The position numbers and the translations under genes are program-made. Below are positions 34,175-45,681 of a stretch of 64,000 nucleotides of DNA, piece after piece; position 1 is the first letter of the stretch, and each line of letters opens with the position of its first letter. The stretch covers positions 2,047,501 to 2,111,500 of the forward strand of contig NZ_CP094971.1 of assembly GCF_022869825.1 (NCBI RefSeq), written 5' to 3'. This stretch comes from Clostridium sp. BJN0001. Lineage in GTDB: Bacteria > Bacillota > Clostridia > Clostridiales > Clostridiaceae. The notes below the pieces were generated by a model. The model saw nothing but the letters and a program-made list of their open reading frames with translations, was not told where the DNA came from and did not search any database.

Positions 34175-35215
34175 TTACTTTTTAATTATTTTATCAATAT
34201 CCACTCCATTATAATAATGTTTAAGAATTTCTTCATATGAATATCCTTTTTTAGCAAGAACATTAGCTCCCCACTGACTCATTCCAACATTATGCCCATA
34301 TCCTGTGCAATATACATTAACTTTATCAGAAGTATATTCTAATTTAAAATCTGTTGAATTAAGAGAAAACAAACTTCTAAATTTACTGCCTTTTATTTTT
34401 TCATTTCCTATAAGCATATTTTTTACAGCTCCAGATCCTGTAAAATCACATATTTTTACTATATCTTTAAAATTACTCCTGTTTATATTGCATGAAGGAT
34501 ATTTACTTTTAATTGTATTTATAAATTCATCCATGCTTATAGATTTTTCTGATGAATACTTAGGTGCAATTTCTTCTCCTTTACTCTCCTCACTTTTTAA
34601 ATAAGGAACGTTAAAAGAAAAAACATCGGCACAGTCCTCAGTTTTACCTGGACTTATAGCAAAATATTCTGGATATTCAACAAGCTTATTATCATATGTT
34701 AAAATTTCTCCTTCAGTTTCAGAAACTGCATCTTTTATCTTATCCCAATATTCATCTGCCTTTTTTTTACTCCATAAAGACATCCTTTCTTCCTTAGACA
34801 TATATGCTTGACAGTGGGCTGTTGCACATATTTCCCCTCCATATTTTTTAGCTACCGTACATTTTGTTTTTCTCTTAGACATATAATAAGTTCTTGCTGC
34901 AACTGCTTGAGCTTTAAGAGCTTCCTCATTAAATTCTGCAGGCATTTCTGCACAAACCACACCCATTACATACTCTTCTAAATCAATATTTAAAACTTTT
35001 CCATTTTTAGAATCATAAAGTTTTACTTTCTGATTCTTTGGAAAGGTAATATCTTCTGAATCATGTATAACTGAACTATCATCTAAATTAAAAATATTTA
35101 TTTTATATTTGCTTACCGTAAATATAGAACCTAAAGTCAAGACTATTATAATAATTCCTGTAATTATTATAATAGTCTTAATTAAATATTTGTTATTAAA
35201 ATCTCCATTAGTCAT
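34175..35215 (-). CDS. spoIID: Stage II sporulation protein D, peptidoglycan lytic enzyme
   Basis: 346 residues with one N-terminal membrane helix (about 12-34). The catalytic block CAEMPAEFNEEALKAQAVAART (Glu of AEMPA) and the C-terminal GYGHNVGMSQWGANVLAKKGYSYEEILKHYY are diagnostic. SpoIID cleaves glycan strands as a lytic transglycosylase and drives engulfment with SpoIIM and SpoIIP, which are not in this window. The PGKTEDCADVF segment varies from the usual SGGKTE. A 26-bp palindrome abuts its ribosome-binding site. Confidence 0.96.
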   Translation of the reverse strand: MTNGDFNNKYLIKTIIIITGIIIIVLTLGSIFTVSKYKINIFNLDDSSVIHDSEDITFPKNQKVKLYDSKNGKVLNIDLEEYVMGVVCAEMPAEFNEEALKAQAVAARTYYMSKRKTKCTVAKKYGGEICATAHCQAYMSKEERMSLWSKKKADEYWDKIKDAVSETEGEILTYDNKLVEYPEYFAISPGKTEDCADVFSFNVPYLKSEESKGEEIAPKYSSEKSISMDEFINTIKSKYPSCNINRSNFKDIVKICDFTGSGAVKNMLIGNEKIKGSKFRSLFSLNSTDFKLEYTSDKVNVYCTGYGHNVGMSQWGANVLAKKGYSYEEILKHYYNGVDIDKIIKK

Positions 35216-35225
35216 CTTCTTCCTC

Positions 35226-35266
35226 CTATCATATAAATATTTATATGATAGAAAAACATAATTATG
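35226..35266. promoter_or_regulatory. Two palindromes between murA and spoIID, one touching the spoIID ribosome-binding site
   Basis: 35226-35251 is a perfect 26-bp palindrome (arms CTATCATATAA), and 35255-35266 is ACATAATTATGT. The last two bases of the larger one are the first of AGGAGG for spoIID. No T run follows, so it is not a simple terminator. It could hide the start site or bind a dimeric protein. Confidence 0.55.
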
Positions 35267-35275
35267 TTAATATGA

Positions 35276-36544
35276 CTATTTTTTATCTTTTACTCTGATA
35301 ATATCAGCACCAAGTTTTCTAAATTTTTCTTCAATTCTATCATATCCTCTGTCTATATGATAAATATCAGTTATCTCAGTTTCACCTTCTGCAATTAGTC
35401 CACATAATATCATAGCTGCTCCTGCTCTTAAATCAGTTGCATGAACTTCACATCCAGTAAGCTTTTTTACTCCATCAATTATTGCACAACGTCCATCTAT
35501 TTTTATATTGGCTCCCATTCTCTGAAGCTCAGATATATGCATAAACCTATTTTCAAATACTGTTTCTGTTACTATACTGGTTCCTTTTACAACAGAAAGC
35601 ATTGCCATCATCTGTGCCTGCATATCTGTTGGAAAACCAGGATATGGCATAGTTTTTATATTTACAGGTTTAAGTTCTCCTCTTCCATCAACGTATATTG
35701 ATTTATCACCACATTTTTCAAACTTAAAACCACATTCTTTTAATTTTTCAATTAATGGTCTTAAATGTTCTTCATACACGCCATTTATCTTTATTCTGCT
35801 TTTTGTTATTCCAGCTGCTATCATAAAAGTACCAGCCTCAATCCTATCATAAATAGGAGTATATGATGCTCCATGAAGATTATTAACACCTTTAATTATT
35901 ATTTTTCCCATTTCAGAAGTATTAATATCAGCACCTATTTCATTTAGAAAATTAGCAAGATCTATTATTTCCGGTTCTTTAGCAGCATTTTCTATAACTG
36001 TTAAGCCTTCTGATAAAGCAGAAGCCATCATAATGTTTTCTGTCGCTCCAACTGAAGGAAAATCAAGATAAATTCTATTTCCTTTAAGTTTTTTACATGA
36101 TACTTCTATAAAACCATGTTCTGAATTTATCTTAGCACCCAAAAGATTAAATCCTTTAAGATGAAGATCTATTGGTCTACTTCCAATATTGCATCCTCCA
36201 GGCATTGATAGTCTACATTTTCCAAATCTTGCAAGCATAGGACCCATTATTAAAAAAGACGCTCTCATCTTCCTTATAAGGACTTCATCAGGTTCTATAA
36301 TTTTAATATTTTTATTATTAATTATTATTTTTCCGGAATCTTCAATAACTTTTATATTCGAATTTAATGATTTTAATACATTTAATATCACACGAACATC
36401 TTCAAGCATAGGAACATTTTCTAATATTATATCGTCTGAGCTCAAAACTGTAGCAGCTATAATAGGCAGAATTGAATTTTTTGCACAACTTATATCTACT
36501 TCACCTTTTAAATTATTTGCTTTTTTTACTATTATTTTTTCCAT
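35276..36544 (-). CDS. murA: UDP-N-acetylglucosamine 1-carboxyvinyltransferase
   Basis: 422 residues from the ATG at 36544, five bases after GGAGG; a TTG reading from 36556 would swallow that site. MurA transfers enolpyruvate from PEP to UDP-GlcNAc, the first committed step of peptidoglycan synthesis. Seen: KKANNLKGEVDISCAKNSILP, the active-site loop Cys in MPGGCNIGSRPIDLH (about 113-117, so fosfomycin-sensitive type), and YPGFPTDMQAQMMA. Its position between ywmB and spoIID corresponds to Bacillus murAA. Confidence 0.97.
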   Translation of the reverse strand: MEKIIVKKANNLKGEVDISCAKNSILPIIAATVLSSDDIILENVPMLEDVRVILNVLKSLNSNIKVIEDSGKIIINNKNIKIIEPDEVLIRKMRASFLIMGPMLARFGKCRLSMPGGCNIGSRPIDLHLKGFNLLGAKINSEHGFIEVSCKKLKGNRIYLDFPSVGATENIMMASALSEGLTVIENAAKEPEIIDLANFLNEIGADINTSEMGKIIIKGVNNLHGASYTPIYDRIEAGTFMIAAGITKSRIKINGVYEEHLRPLIEKLKECGFKFEKCGDKSIYVDGRGELKPVNIKTMPYPGFPTDMQAQMMAMLSVVKGTSIVTETVFENRFMHISELQRMGANIKIDGRCAIIDGVKKLTGCEVHATDLRAGAAMILCGLIAEGETEITDIYHIDRGYDRIEEKFRKLGADIIRVKDKK

Positions 36545-36565
36545 ATTATCCTCCAAATTAAAATG

Positions 36566-37189
36566 CTAATATGATATGAATATTATCGGTGTAGCTATAA
36601 TTATATAAGTGCCCGTATTATAAGTATTAACTGCAAAATTAATTCTTTGATTTTCTAAATAACCAATGCCACTATATCCTGAATTAATACTTACCATCTG
36701 TACATCGTTAAGATTTTTCTCTAATTTTTTTAATATAAAATTATCTATTATATTTCCTTTATAATATAAAAAATATTGTTTATTCATCATATCCTTATTT
36801 TCAAATTGTTTAAACATATCCATTAACTTTTCAGTTGAAATAGTTGAATCAATATTTCTTAAGCTAAGTTCAACAAATGTTATTTTATCTTCTGTCCAAA
36901 TATGAATATTAATATCTTGATTAGTTTTTTTTAATTTATAGCCGTCATAACTTTCATTAATGCACACATACTTATCTTTCAATAAAAATTCAATAAGCCT
37001 ATCTTTTTCTTTATTTTTTGTACTTTTGGTATTATATGTGAGCCTTAATCCATTTTCACAGAATATGCTTTTCTGACTTATTTGTGACTCAATACTATTA
37101 AATTTTTGCTTATTTTCTATACCATAAACAGGATTTATATTAATAAAAAATAGCATTATAACAATGAATAAACTAACTTTTTTTCTCAT
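36566..37189 (-). CDS. ywmB: YwmB-family secreted protein
   Basis: 207 residues with a signal peptide or anchor (about 4-23) and a mixed alpha/beta domain. Assignment to the YwmB (TATA-box-binding-like) family is by size, secretion signal, the VSINSGYSGIGYLENQRINFAV segment and by position between the atp operon and murA, as in Bacillus. Function unknown. A terminator separates it from atpC. It lies 21 bases before murA. Confidence 0.75.
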   Translation of the reverse strand: MRKKVSLFIVIMLFFININPVYGIENKQKFNSIESQISQKSIFCENGLRLTYNTKSTKNKEKDRLIEFLLKDKYVCINESYDGYKLKKTNQDINIHIWTEDKITFVELSLRNIDSTISTEKLMDMFKQFENKDMMNKQYFLYYKGNIIDNFILKKLEKNLNDVQMVSINSGYSGIGYLENQRINFAVNTYNTGTYIIIATPIIFISY

Positions 37190-37330
37190 TAAAGACGCCC
37201 CCTATGCATCTTTAATTATTGTCAATATATATTTTTTTATACTAAATTTTAATATAATTATTTCTATAGTACATTATATTTAATCATTTGAATTTTGTGC
37301 AGAGATGTTATTTTATGTAAATAAAATAAT

Positions 37331-37373
37331 AAAAAAAATGAAATAAGACTAAACAAGTCTCATTTCATTTTTT
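37331..37373 (-). terminator. Terminator of the ATP synthase operon
   Basis: A 16-bp stem with one mismatch (37335-37350 with 37356-37371) around an AAACA loop, followed on the minus strand by a run of eight T. It lies about 20 bases after the atpC stop. Confidence 0.85.
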
Positions 37374-37389
37374 AATATAATCTCATATA

Positions 37390-37791
37390 TTATTCATCTT
37401 TTAGTTTAAGTCGTTCATTAGCTCTTAAAAGTGCTAATTTAAAAATCTTCACATCATATTTATCAGGTTCTTCAAGCCTTTTTAAAGCTCTATCTTTAGC
37501 TTTTTCAGCTCTTTTAAAATCTATATCTTTTGGAAATTCTGCTGCATCAGTTGATAAAACTACTCTATCATTCTCTACATTTACAATGCCTGATGAAACG
37601 AATAATTTTACAAACTTTCCTTCTTCATCTTCAAATTTAACTACATATGGTACTGTAGCTGCTATCATCGGAGCATGTTGAGGAAGTATTTCAAAATTTC
37701 CATTTGAACCATTTAAAAAAATTCTTTTAACTCTGCCACTAAAAACATCTTTCCTTGGAGTTATGATATTTAATTCAAAAGTATCACTCAA
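37390..37791 (-). CDS. atpC: F1 ATP synthase subunit epsilon
   Basis: 133 residues. N-terminal beta-barrel (FELNIITPRKDVFSGRV, GNFEILPQHAPMIAATVPYVVKF) and a C-terminal two-helix domain (AEKAKDRALKRLEEPD) that can inhibit hydrolysis. Last gene of the atp operon, 11 bases after atpD. Confidence 0.97.
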   Translation of the reverse strand: MSDTFELNIITPRKDVFSGRVKRIFLNGSNGNFEILPQHAPMIAATVPYVVKFEDEEGKFVKLFVSSGIVNVENDRVVLSTDAAEFPKDIDFKRAEKAKDRALKRLEEPDKYDVKIFKLALLRANERLKLKDE

Positions 37792-37802
37792 AATATCATC
37801 TC

Positions 37803-39197
<1,395 letters not shown>

Positions 39198-39213
39198 CTA
39201 AAATACCTCCTTA

Positions 39214-40077
39214 CTATTTTTGAGCTTCTGCTCCTCCAACTATTTCACTTATTTCTTGAGTAATCATTCCTTGTCTTATTCTGTTATATTTAAGGTTAAG
39301 ATTACTTAGCAAATCATTAGCATTATTAGTAGCTCCATCCATTGCAGTCATTCGACTACTCTGTTCGCTGCATTTTGCACTTAAAAGTGCATCTCTCATT
39401 TTACCTTTTAAATATAATTCTAGTGAAACACTTACTGCCTCTTCTAGATTAGGTTCAATAATAATATTTTCATTATATTCTTTATCATCATCATCAAGAC
39501 TTATAGGAAGAATCTTTAAAGTCTTAGGTTCCTGTTTTACTGGAGAAATAAATTCAGTATAAACTAAATTTATCTCCGATACTTCCTCATCTTTATACAT
39601 ATTTAAAGCATCTGTAAAAACAACTTTCATTTCTTTTACTGTTGGAATATCAGAAATATCAACATACTCTTTAACTGTTTCAAATCCAGCTCTTTTTACG
39701 TATCCTATTCCTCTTTTTCCAATTACTATAACCTTTGTATTATCCATATCATCTTCTGATATTTCAGACTTTAAAAATGAAACAATGTTTCCATTATATC
39801 CTCCACATAATCCTGATTCAGATGTAATAATAATATATAATTTATTATTACTTTTATTTCCCTTTAGATATATATCTTCTGTATTACTTTCTAATGCTTT
39901 AGCAATTTTTTTTACTACTTTGCCCATTGATTCTGTAAAATCTATATTTACAGAAAGTTCTTTTCTTGCTTTTCTAAGTTTTGAAGTCGCAACAAGCCCC
40001 ATCGCGTTTGTTATTTTTCTTGTGCTTTCAACGGATTTTATTCTTCTTTTTATTGCTATTAATCCAGCTGCGCCCAT
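39214..40077 (-). CDS. atpG: F1 ATP synthase subunit gamma (rotor shaft)
   Basis: 287 residues. N-terminal helix [29 protein letters not shown] and C-terminal helix [40 protein letters not shown] form the coiled-coil shaft. [13 protein letters not shown] is the typical Rossmann-like core. Lies 16 bases before atpD. Confidence 0.98.
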   Translation of the reverse strand: MGAAGLIAIKRRIKSVESTRKITNAMGLVATSKLRKARKELSVNIDFTESMGKVVKKIAKALESNTEDIYLKGNKSNNKLYIIITSESGLCGGYNGNIVSFLKSEISEDDMDNTKVIVIGKRGIGYVKRAGFETVKEYVDISDIPTVKEMKVVFTDALNMYKDEEVSEINLVYTEFISPVKQEPKTLKILPISLDDDDKEYNENIIIEPNLEEAVSVSLELYLKGKMRDALLSAKCSEQSSRMTAMDGATNNANDLLSNLNLKYNRIRQGMITQEISEIVGGAEAQK

Positions 40078-40116
40078 AATTTTACCTCCTTAAAGAAGGG
40101 CATAGCTATAATTTAG

Positions 40117-41631
40117 CTATGCTTCTTGTAAAAAAACTTTCTTAAATTCAGCTATTGCTTCTTCAAGTTTACTCTTAATCTCATCTGTAAGAACTTTTTG
40201 TTCCATAATTGCTTTTTGAGTTTCTCTATAATGAACATCTATATATTCTGATAGCTCTTCTTCAAATCTTCTAATATCTTTTACTTTTATATCTGATAAT
40301 AAGTCATTAGTAGAAGCATAAAGTATTATAATCTGCTTAACAACATCCATAGGTTTATATTGATTTTGCTTTAATACTTCCATAAGTCTCTTACCTTTTT
40401 CAAGTCTCTTTGTTGAATCAGCATCCATATCAGAGCCAAATTGAGCAAATGATTGAAGTTCTCTAAACTGAGCAAGTTCTAGTCTTAATGTACCACTTAC
40501 CTGTTTCATTGCTTTTATCTGTGCATTACCACCAACTCTTGATACTGATATACCAGCATTAACTGCTGGTCTTTGACCTGCATTAAATAATTCAGATTCA
40601 AGGAATATCTGACCATCTGTTATTGAAATAACATTTGTTGGTATATATGCTGTAATATCTCCAGCTAATGTTTCTATTATAGGAAGTGCTGTTAACGAAC
40701 CTGATCCAAGTTCTTTTGAAAGCTTTGCGGCTCTTTCTAATAATCTTGAATGTATATAGAATACATCTCCTGGATATGCTTCTCTCCCTGGTGGTCTCCT
40801 AAGTAATAACGACATAGCTCTATAAGCTACCGCATGCTTAGATAAATCATCATAAATTATAAGTACGTCTCTTCCTTGATGCATAAAATCTTCGCCAATA
40901 CTACATCCTGCATATGGAGCAAGATACTGGAGTGGTGCTGAATCAGCTGCAGTCGAACTTACAACGATACTATAATCCATAGCATCCATTTCTGTAAGTG
41001 TATTTACTATATTAGCAACAGTAGACTGCTTCTGTCCTATTGCAACATATATACAGATAACATCCTTACCTTTTTGGTTTAAGATTGTATCTACTGCAAG
41101 AGCTGTTTTACCTGTCTGCCTATCTCCTATAATAAGTTCTCTTTGACCTTTACCTATAGGAATCATTGAATCTATAGCTTTAATTCCTGTTTGAAGAGGT
41201 TCATTTACTGCACTTCTATCTAATATACTTGGTGCAGGCACTTCAATAGGTCTTGTTTTATTAGTATTAATAGGTCCTTTACCGTCTATAGGTTCACCTA
41301 ATGAATTTACTACTCTACCTAAAAGTGCATCTCCTACGGGAACTTCAACTATTTTTCCAGTTCCTTTGACAATATCTCCTTCTTTTATTCCTTCTTCGTC
41401 TCCTAAAAGAACACATCCGACATTATCTTGTTCAAGGTTTAAAGCCATTCCATATACATCGTTTGGGAACTCTAAAAGTTCACCTTCCATACAATCGTCT
41501 AATCCATAAACTCTTGCAACTCCATCTCCGATTTGGATTATAGTACCAGAATCTACTGTTTTTATTTGCTTTTGATATTTTTCTATTTCTTTTTTTATAA
41601 TAGAAGTTATTTCTTCTGGTTTAATATTCAT
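40117..41631 (-). CDS. atpA: F1 ATP synthase subunit alpha
   Basis: 504 residues. P-loop [15 protein letters not shown] (about 169), [31 protein letters not shown] (including the conserved Ser-Arg pair), and the N-terminal [19 protein letters not shown]. It binds non-catalytic nucleotide and alternates with beta. Ribosome-binding site AGAGGTGA. Confidence 0.99.
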   Translation of the reverse strand: MNIKPEEITSIIKKEIEKYQKQIKTVDSGTIIQIGDGVARVYGLDDCMEGELLEFPNDVYGMALNLEQDNVGCVLLGDEEGIKEGDIVKGTGKIVEVPVGDALLGRVVNSLGEPIDGKGPINTNKTRPIEVPAPSILDRSAVNEPLQTGIKAIDSMIPIGKGQRELIIGDRQTGKTALAVDTILNQKGKDVICIYVAIGQKQSTVANIVNTLTEMDAMDYSIVVSSTAADSAPLQYLAPYAGCSIGEDFMHQGRDVLIIYDDLSKHAVAYRAMSLLLRRPPGREAYPGDVFYIHSRLLERAAKLSKELGSGSLTALPIIETLAGDITAYIPTNVISITDGQIFLESELFNAGQRPAVNAGISVSRVGGNAQIKAMKQVSGTLRLELAQFRELQSFAQFGSDMDADSTKRLEKGKRLMEVLKQNQYKPMDVVKQIIILYASTNDLLSDIKVKDIRRFEEELSEYIDVHYRETQKAIMEQKVLTDEIKSKLEEAIAEFKKVFLQEA

Positions 41632-41641
41632 GGACTCACCT

Positions 41642-42181
41642 CTAGTTCTTTTTTAACATTAATTCTTTCATTTCGTCTATTTTTGATTTTACTGTTCCAT
41701 CAATAACGTCATGTCCAACTCTTACAAAAACTCCACCTAAAACGCTTTTATCAACTTTAGTTTTAAACAGAATCTTTTTATTATATTTTTTTTCAAAAAT
41801 ATCTGTTAAGCTTTGAAGTTCATCTGGCACAAGAGGTACTGCTGTTTTTATAACACCTCTTAATGTATTTCTTTTCTCAAGATCTATATTCTCCATCTGT
41901 TTGAGTTTTTCTCTTAGATAGAGTATTCTGTCTTTTTCAATTAATATAAGTAAAAAAGACAATAGTTCTTCATCAATTTTTCCTTTAAAAATGTTAATAA
42001 AAATTTCTTTTTTCTTTTTTGTGTTAATCTGAGGATGCTTTATTACTTCTCGAAAATCTTTATCGTTATCAATTAAATCACAAATTTCTTTAAGATCCTC
42101 TATATATTCTGAAACTTTTCCTTTTTCTTCTGCCACTTCATAAAGTGCTAAAGCATAACGCCTGTCTAGATACTCATACAT
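41642..42181 (-). CDS. atpH: ATP synthase subunit delta
   Basis: 179 residues. [24 protein letters not shown] at the N-terminus and [31 protein letters not shown] at the C-terminus are standard. Delta joins F1 to the peripheral stalk made by subunit b. One base after atpF. Confidence 0.97.
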   Translation of the reverse strand: MYEYLDRRYALALYEVAEEKGKVSEYIEDLKEICDLIDNDKDFREVIKHPQINTKKKKEIFINIFKGKIDEELLSFLLILIEKDRILYLREKLKQMENIDLEKRNTLRGVIKTAVPLVPDELQSLTDIFEKKYNKKILFKTKVDKSVLGGVFVRVGHDVIDGTVKSKIDEMKELMLKKN

Positions 42182-42182
42182 A

Positions 42183-42662
42183 TTACATACCTACCTTAGC
42201 GATAAAGTCACTTATTAATTTTCTATGCGTACTTTCATCTATATTTTCTTTTAAAGCCTTAATTGATAATTCTACAGCTAAATCTACAACCTGTTTTTTA
42301 ATTTCATATTCAGCTTTTTCTTTTTCTCTTCCAATTTCAACATCAGCTTTTTCAACCATGTGCTCAGCTTCAGTTTTGGCATTATCTATTATTTCCTGAT
42401 ATATCTTATCAGCCTTCTGCTTCTGCATTTCAGTGATCTTTTTGCTTTCTTCTTTAGCAGACTTTAAAATCTGCTCATTTTTTAAAAGATACATTCTTGC
42501 TTTCTGTGCATCTTCATCAGCTTTTATAAGCTGTTCATCAACATAATTTTTTCTGTCTTCTATTACTTTTTGAAGTTTTGACCAGAAAAAATGTTTCAGA
42601 ATTAATACTAGGATAATGAAATTAATGATTGTTTCTATTACTTCTACAACTTTAATATCCAT
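42183..42662 (-). CDS. atpF: ATP synthase subunit b (peripheral stalk)
   Basis: 159 residues with one membrane helix (about 7-25) followed by a long charged coiled coil (about 28-140) rich in Lys, Glu and Ala. Contains the typical [14 protein letters not shown] hinge region. Ends almost flush with atpH. Confidence 0.97.
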   Translation of the reverse strand: MDIKVVEVIETIINFIILVLILKHFFWSKLQKVIEDRKNYVDEQLIKADEDAQKARMYLLKNEQILKSAKEESKKITEMQKQKADKIYQEIIDNAKTEAEHMVEKADVEIGREKEKAEYEIKKQVVDLAVELSIKALKENIDESTHRKLISDFIAKVGM

Positions 42663-42711
42663 AGATTTAATTTATCCTCCCTTCGGAGTTAATACAATCA
42701 ACTCATGTTCT

Positions 42712-42927
42712 TTATTTAGCTAATGCCATTAATGCAATTACGAAACCATATATTGCAGTACCTTCTGCAAGTCCTCCACCTATAATTAATAATGTTAAGA
42801 TTTTTCCTGAAGCTTCTGGTTGTCTTGAAACTGCTTCCGCTGCTTTACCTGTTGCAATTCCTATTCCAATACCAGCTCCTATACCTGTTAATACAGCTAT
42901 TGCTGCTCCTAAAACTCCTAAACTCAT
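42712..42927 (-). CDS. atpE: ATP synthase subunit c (rotor ring), proton type predicted
   Basis: 71 residues, two membrane helices and the polar loop RQPEASGK. The ion-binding carboxylate is Glu in [14 protein letters not shown]. Compared with Na+-binding c subunits, the helix 1 Gln is replaced by Ile ([11 protein letters not shown]) and the Ser after the Glu is Gly, so this ring probably carries protons. Strong ribosome-binding site for high copy number. Confidence 0.97.
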   Translation of the reverse strand: MSLGVLGAAIAVLTGIGAGIGIGIATGKAAEAVSRQPEASGKILTLLIIGGGLAEGTAIYGFVIALMALAK

Positions 42928-42955
42928 ATCATTTCCTCCTATAATCTAATATTTT

Positions 42956-43624
42956 TTACTCGTCTGACATCATTTTTATTTGAATCATTGTAAGCACTGA
43001 AAATACCAACATTTGAATGGTACCATCAAATAAATCAAAATATCCATGTACAAATATCGGAAGACCGACTGCATATTTTCCAAGTGCACTATAAATAAGA
43101 TTTATAAGCATTGAAGCCGCTAGCATATTTCCATAAAGTCTTAATGCTAATGAAACTGGAAATACTGCCTTCTCCATAATATTTATTGGAAGCATTACAA
43201 AAACTGGATGAAGATATGTTTTTAAATAACTTCCTACTCCATTCCTTTTTATTGAAGTATAATGAATCATAAAAAATGATGTTAATGCAAGACCGATAGT
43301 AACGCTAACCTCTTTAGTAGGTGGTTCTATTCCTATCAAGCCTGTAAAGTTCATACAAATAAGAAAAATCATCAATGTGCCTATGTAATGTATATAGCCT
43401 GTAAACTCATCACCCATAATATTACTTACTTGATCAGATACTGTTGTATAGATTTTTTCAAGAAAAGCCTGCTTACTATCTGGTTTTTCTTTTAAATCTC
43501 TTGTAAGCATATATCCAGCAATTCCGAGTATTAATATTATTACCCATTGAACAACTATTGCGCCCATAATATCAATATTAATACCAGCAACATTAAAAGA
43601 AAATAAAGGCTTACTTTGCTCCAA
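42956..43624 (-). CDS. atpB: ATP synthase subunit a (ion channel)
   Basis: About 222 residues. The favoured start is TTG at 43624, nine bases after GAGGAAG (43634-43640). An ATG at 43690 in the same frame would add an atypical 22-residue tail containing that site. Five to six membrane helices. The essential Arg is in SLALRLYGNMLA and the C-terminal helix is MLVFSVLTMIQIKMM. It is the first gene of the operon; no atpI precedes it. Order: atpB-E-F-H-A-G-D-C. Confidence 0.95.
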   Translation of the reverse strand: MEQSKPLFSFNVAGINIDIMGAIVVQWVIILILGIAGYMLTRDLKEKPDSKQAFLEKIYTTVSDQVSNIMGDEFTGYIHYIGTLMIFLICMNFTGLIGIEPPTKEVSVTIGLALTSFFMIHYTSIKRNGVGSYLKTYLHPVFVMLPINIMEKAVFPVSLALRLYGNMLAASMLINLIYSALGKYAVGLPIFVHGYFDLFDGTIQMLVFSVLTMIQIKMMSDE

Positions 43625-44320
43625 TAATAACCACTTCCTCTCTTTTTTCTTATTATCATATATTAAATATGCAAAATAAATAAAAATCACTTAAAATTAA
43701 TCATAAATAACATTTTTTTAATTTTTACTTGTCTGCCTTTTTAACATTAGTAATTATAGTTCCAACTTAATCTATATTAAAACATCATATTTGACTATTT
43801 ACAGCTATATTTAGTGATCATTTAATATTACATTCATTTTACTCAAAATTGCTTACTCTACATCTTGTTTTTATTAATTTGCGTTTATTATGACATACAT
43901 TTTTATCATCAATTCAATTTTCTGAATAATGAAAATGCCTTTTCTTACTTCATTCTTCATTGATAACATTTTCATTTTAATTTTACTATATTTTTAAAAA
44001 AATATAAGGATATACTTGTAAATATTCTTAAGATTATATTACTTTTGTGTAATTTAAATAAAATTTAATTTTTATAAGTATTGAATATATTATAACCTTA
44101 TAATTCATTATTTATTTCTTTTTTTATTGTTTTTTTACTCTATTTCATTGTAAAACCTCATAATGACTGCTTTACAGGGTATTTATAACTCTATTTAAAT
44201 ATATATGTTAACCACTTTTATACATATGAATAAACCTGTTAACACTTTATTCATTTTTTGAAATTTCAAAGTACTATTTTGAATATATATACATATATCA
44301 TATATATTAGTTTATAATAG
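43625..44320. other. 700-base AT-rich gap upstream of the atp operon with no gene found
   Basis: No open reading frame of useful length on either strand, no tRNA, and no recognisable riboswitch. It must hold the atp operon promoter, but no TTGACA/TATAAT pair with good spacing was found. AATGAAAATG near 43926 and CATTTTCATT near 43968 form a loose inverted repeat. atpI, which usually precedes atpB in clostridia, is missing here. Confidence 0.6.
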
Positions 44321-44360
44321 AAAACTGTCCTTAGCATTTTAAAATGCCAAGAACAGTCTT
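44321..44360 (-). terminator. Terminator after thlA
   Basis: A near-perfect 20-bp stem (44321-44340 with 44341-44360, three mismatches) ends in TTTT on the minus strand, shortly after the thlA stop. Confidence 0.8.
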
Positions 44361-44375
44361 TATAAAAAACTTCTA

Positions 44376-45557
44376 TTAAGCTCTTTCAACTACGATAGCA
44401 GTTCCCATTCCTCCACCTATGCATAAAGTTGCTAAACCTTTCTTAGCATCTCTCTTCTGCATTTCATAAAGTAATGTAACTAAAATTCTTGCTCCTGATG
44501 CTCCTACTGGATGACCAATTGCAATAGCTCCACCATTAACATTTACTTTGCTCATATCAAAGTGTAAGTCTCTTGCAACAGCAATACTCTGAGCTGCGAA
44601 AGCTTCATTTGCTTCGATTAAGTCTAAGTCATCAACTGTTAAGTTGGCTTTTTCTAATGCTTTCTTAGTTGCATAGAATGGTCCATATCCCATGATTGAT
44701 GGATCAAGTCCTCTTGAACCATAAGATAAAATTTTAGCTATAGGTTTAAGTCCTAATTCTTCAGCTTTGTCTGCACTCATAACAACAAATGCAGCTGCTC
44801 CATCATTTATTCCTGATGCATTTCCTGCAGTTACAGTACCATCTTTTATGAAACATGGTTTTAATTTTTCTAAAGTTTCAAATGTTGTTCCGAATCTTGG
44901 TTGTTCATCAGTATCGAAAACAATTGGATCACCTTTTCTTTGTGGAATAGATATTGGAACTATTTCATCCTTAAATCTTCCAGACTTAATTGCTGCTTCT
45001 GTCTTTCTCTGAGATTCTGCTGCAAATTTATCTTGATCTTCTCTTGTTATGTTCCATCTCTTAGCTATGTTTTCAGCAGTTACTCCCATATGATAATTAT
45101 TAAATGCATCCCATAAAGCATCAGTTATCATTGTATCAACGGCTGGAGTATTATTCATTTTATGTCCCCATCTCATATCTTTTAAAGCGAATGGAGCATT
45201 TGACATACTTTCCATACCACCTGCTACAACAACATCTGCATCTCCTGCTTTAATCATCTGAGCTGCAAGACTTACTGCTCTAAGTCCAGATCCACATACT
45301 TTGTTAATTGTCATTGCAGGTACTTCTTCAGGTAATCCTGATTTAATAGTTGCCTGTCTTGCAGTATTTTGTCCAAGTCCAGCCTGGATAACATTACCCA
45401 TTACTACTTCTTCAACAAGTTCTTTCTTAATTCCAGCTCTTTTTACTGCTTCTTTAATAACAGTAGCTCCTAAGTCAACTGCCTGAACTCCTTTTAAAGA
45501 GCCACCGAATTTACCAACAGCTGTTCTTACTGCACTAACTATAACTACATCTTTCAT
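44376..45557 (-). CDS. thlA: Acetyl-CoA acetyltransferase (biosynthetic thiolase)
   Basis: 393 residues. Catalytic Cys88 in [12 protein letters not shown], His in [17 protein letters not shown] (about 349) and the second Cys in [10 protein letters not shown] (about 379). It condenses two acetyl-CoA to acetoacetyl-CoA, the entry to butyrate and solvent formation in clostridia. Monocistronic, with a near-consensus promoter, good ribosome-binding site AGGAGGG and a strong terminator, consistent with high expression. Confidence 0.97.
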   Translation of the reverse strand: MKDVVIVSAVRTAVGKFGGSLKGVQAVDLGATVIKEAVKRAGIKKELVEEVVMGNVIQAGLGQNTARQATIKSGLPEEVPAMTINKVCGSGLRAVSLAAQMIKAGDADVVVAGGMESMSNAPFALKDMRWGHKMNNTPAVDTMITDALWDAFNNYHMGVTAENIAKRWNITREDQDKFAAESQRKTEAAIKSGRFKDEIVPISIPQRKGDPIVFDTDEQPRFGTTFETLEKLKPCFIKDGTVTAGNASGINDGAAAFVVMSADKAEELGLKPIAKILSYGSRGLDPSIMGYGPFYATKKALEKANLTVDDLDLIEANEAFAAQSIAVARDLHFDMSKVNVNGGAIAIGHPVGASGARILVTLLYEMQKRDAKKGLATLCIGGGMGTAIVVERA

Positions 45558-45624
45558 CTATTAACCCTCCTGAAATTTTAATTTACTTTTTTATTTGCTT
45601 TTGTTAAATTATTAACATAATTTA

Positions 45625-45653
45625 ATTATATACACTTATCAGTATTTTTTCAA
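45625..45653 (-). promoter_or_regulatory. SigA-type promoter of thlA
   Basis: Minus strand TTGAAA (45653-45648), 17 bases, TATAAT (45630-45625). The start lies about 60 bases before the thlA ATG. Confidence 0.75.
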
Positions 45654-45681
45654 GCTTTATATGTTAAATATTAGTCAAAGT

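Noticed and set aside
43625..44320. Hidden atpI or small protein gene
   Set aside because: No frame of adequate length with a start codon and ribosome-binding site was found on either strand.
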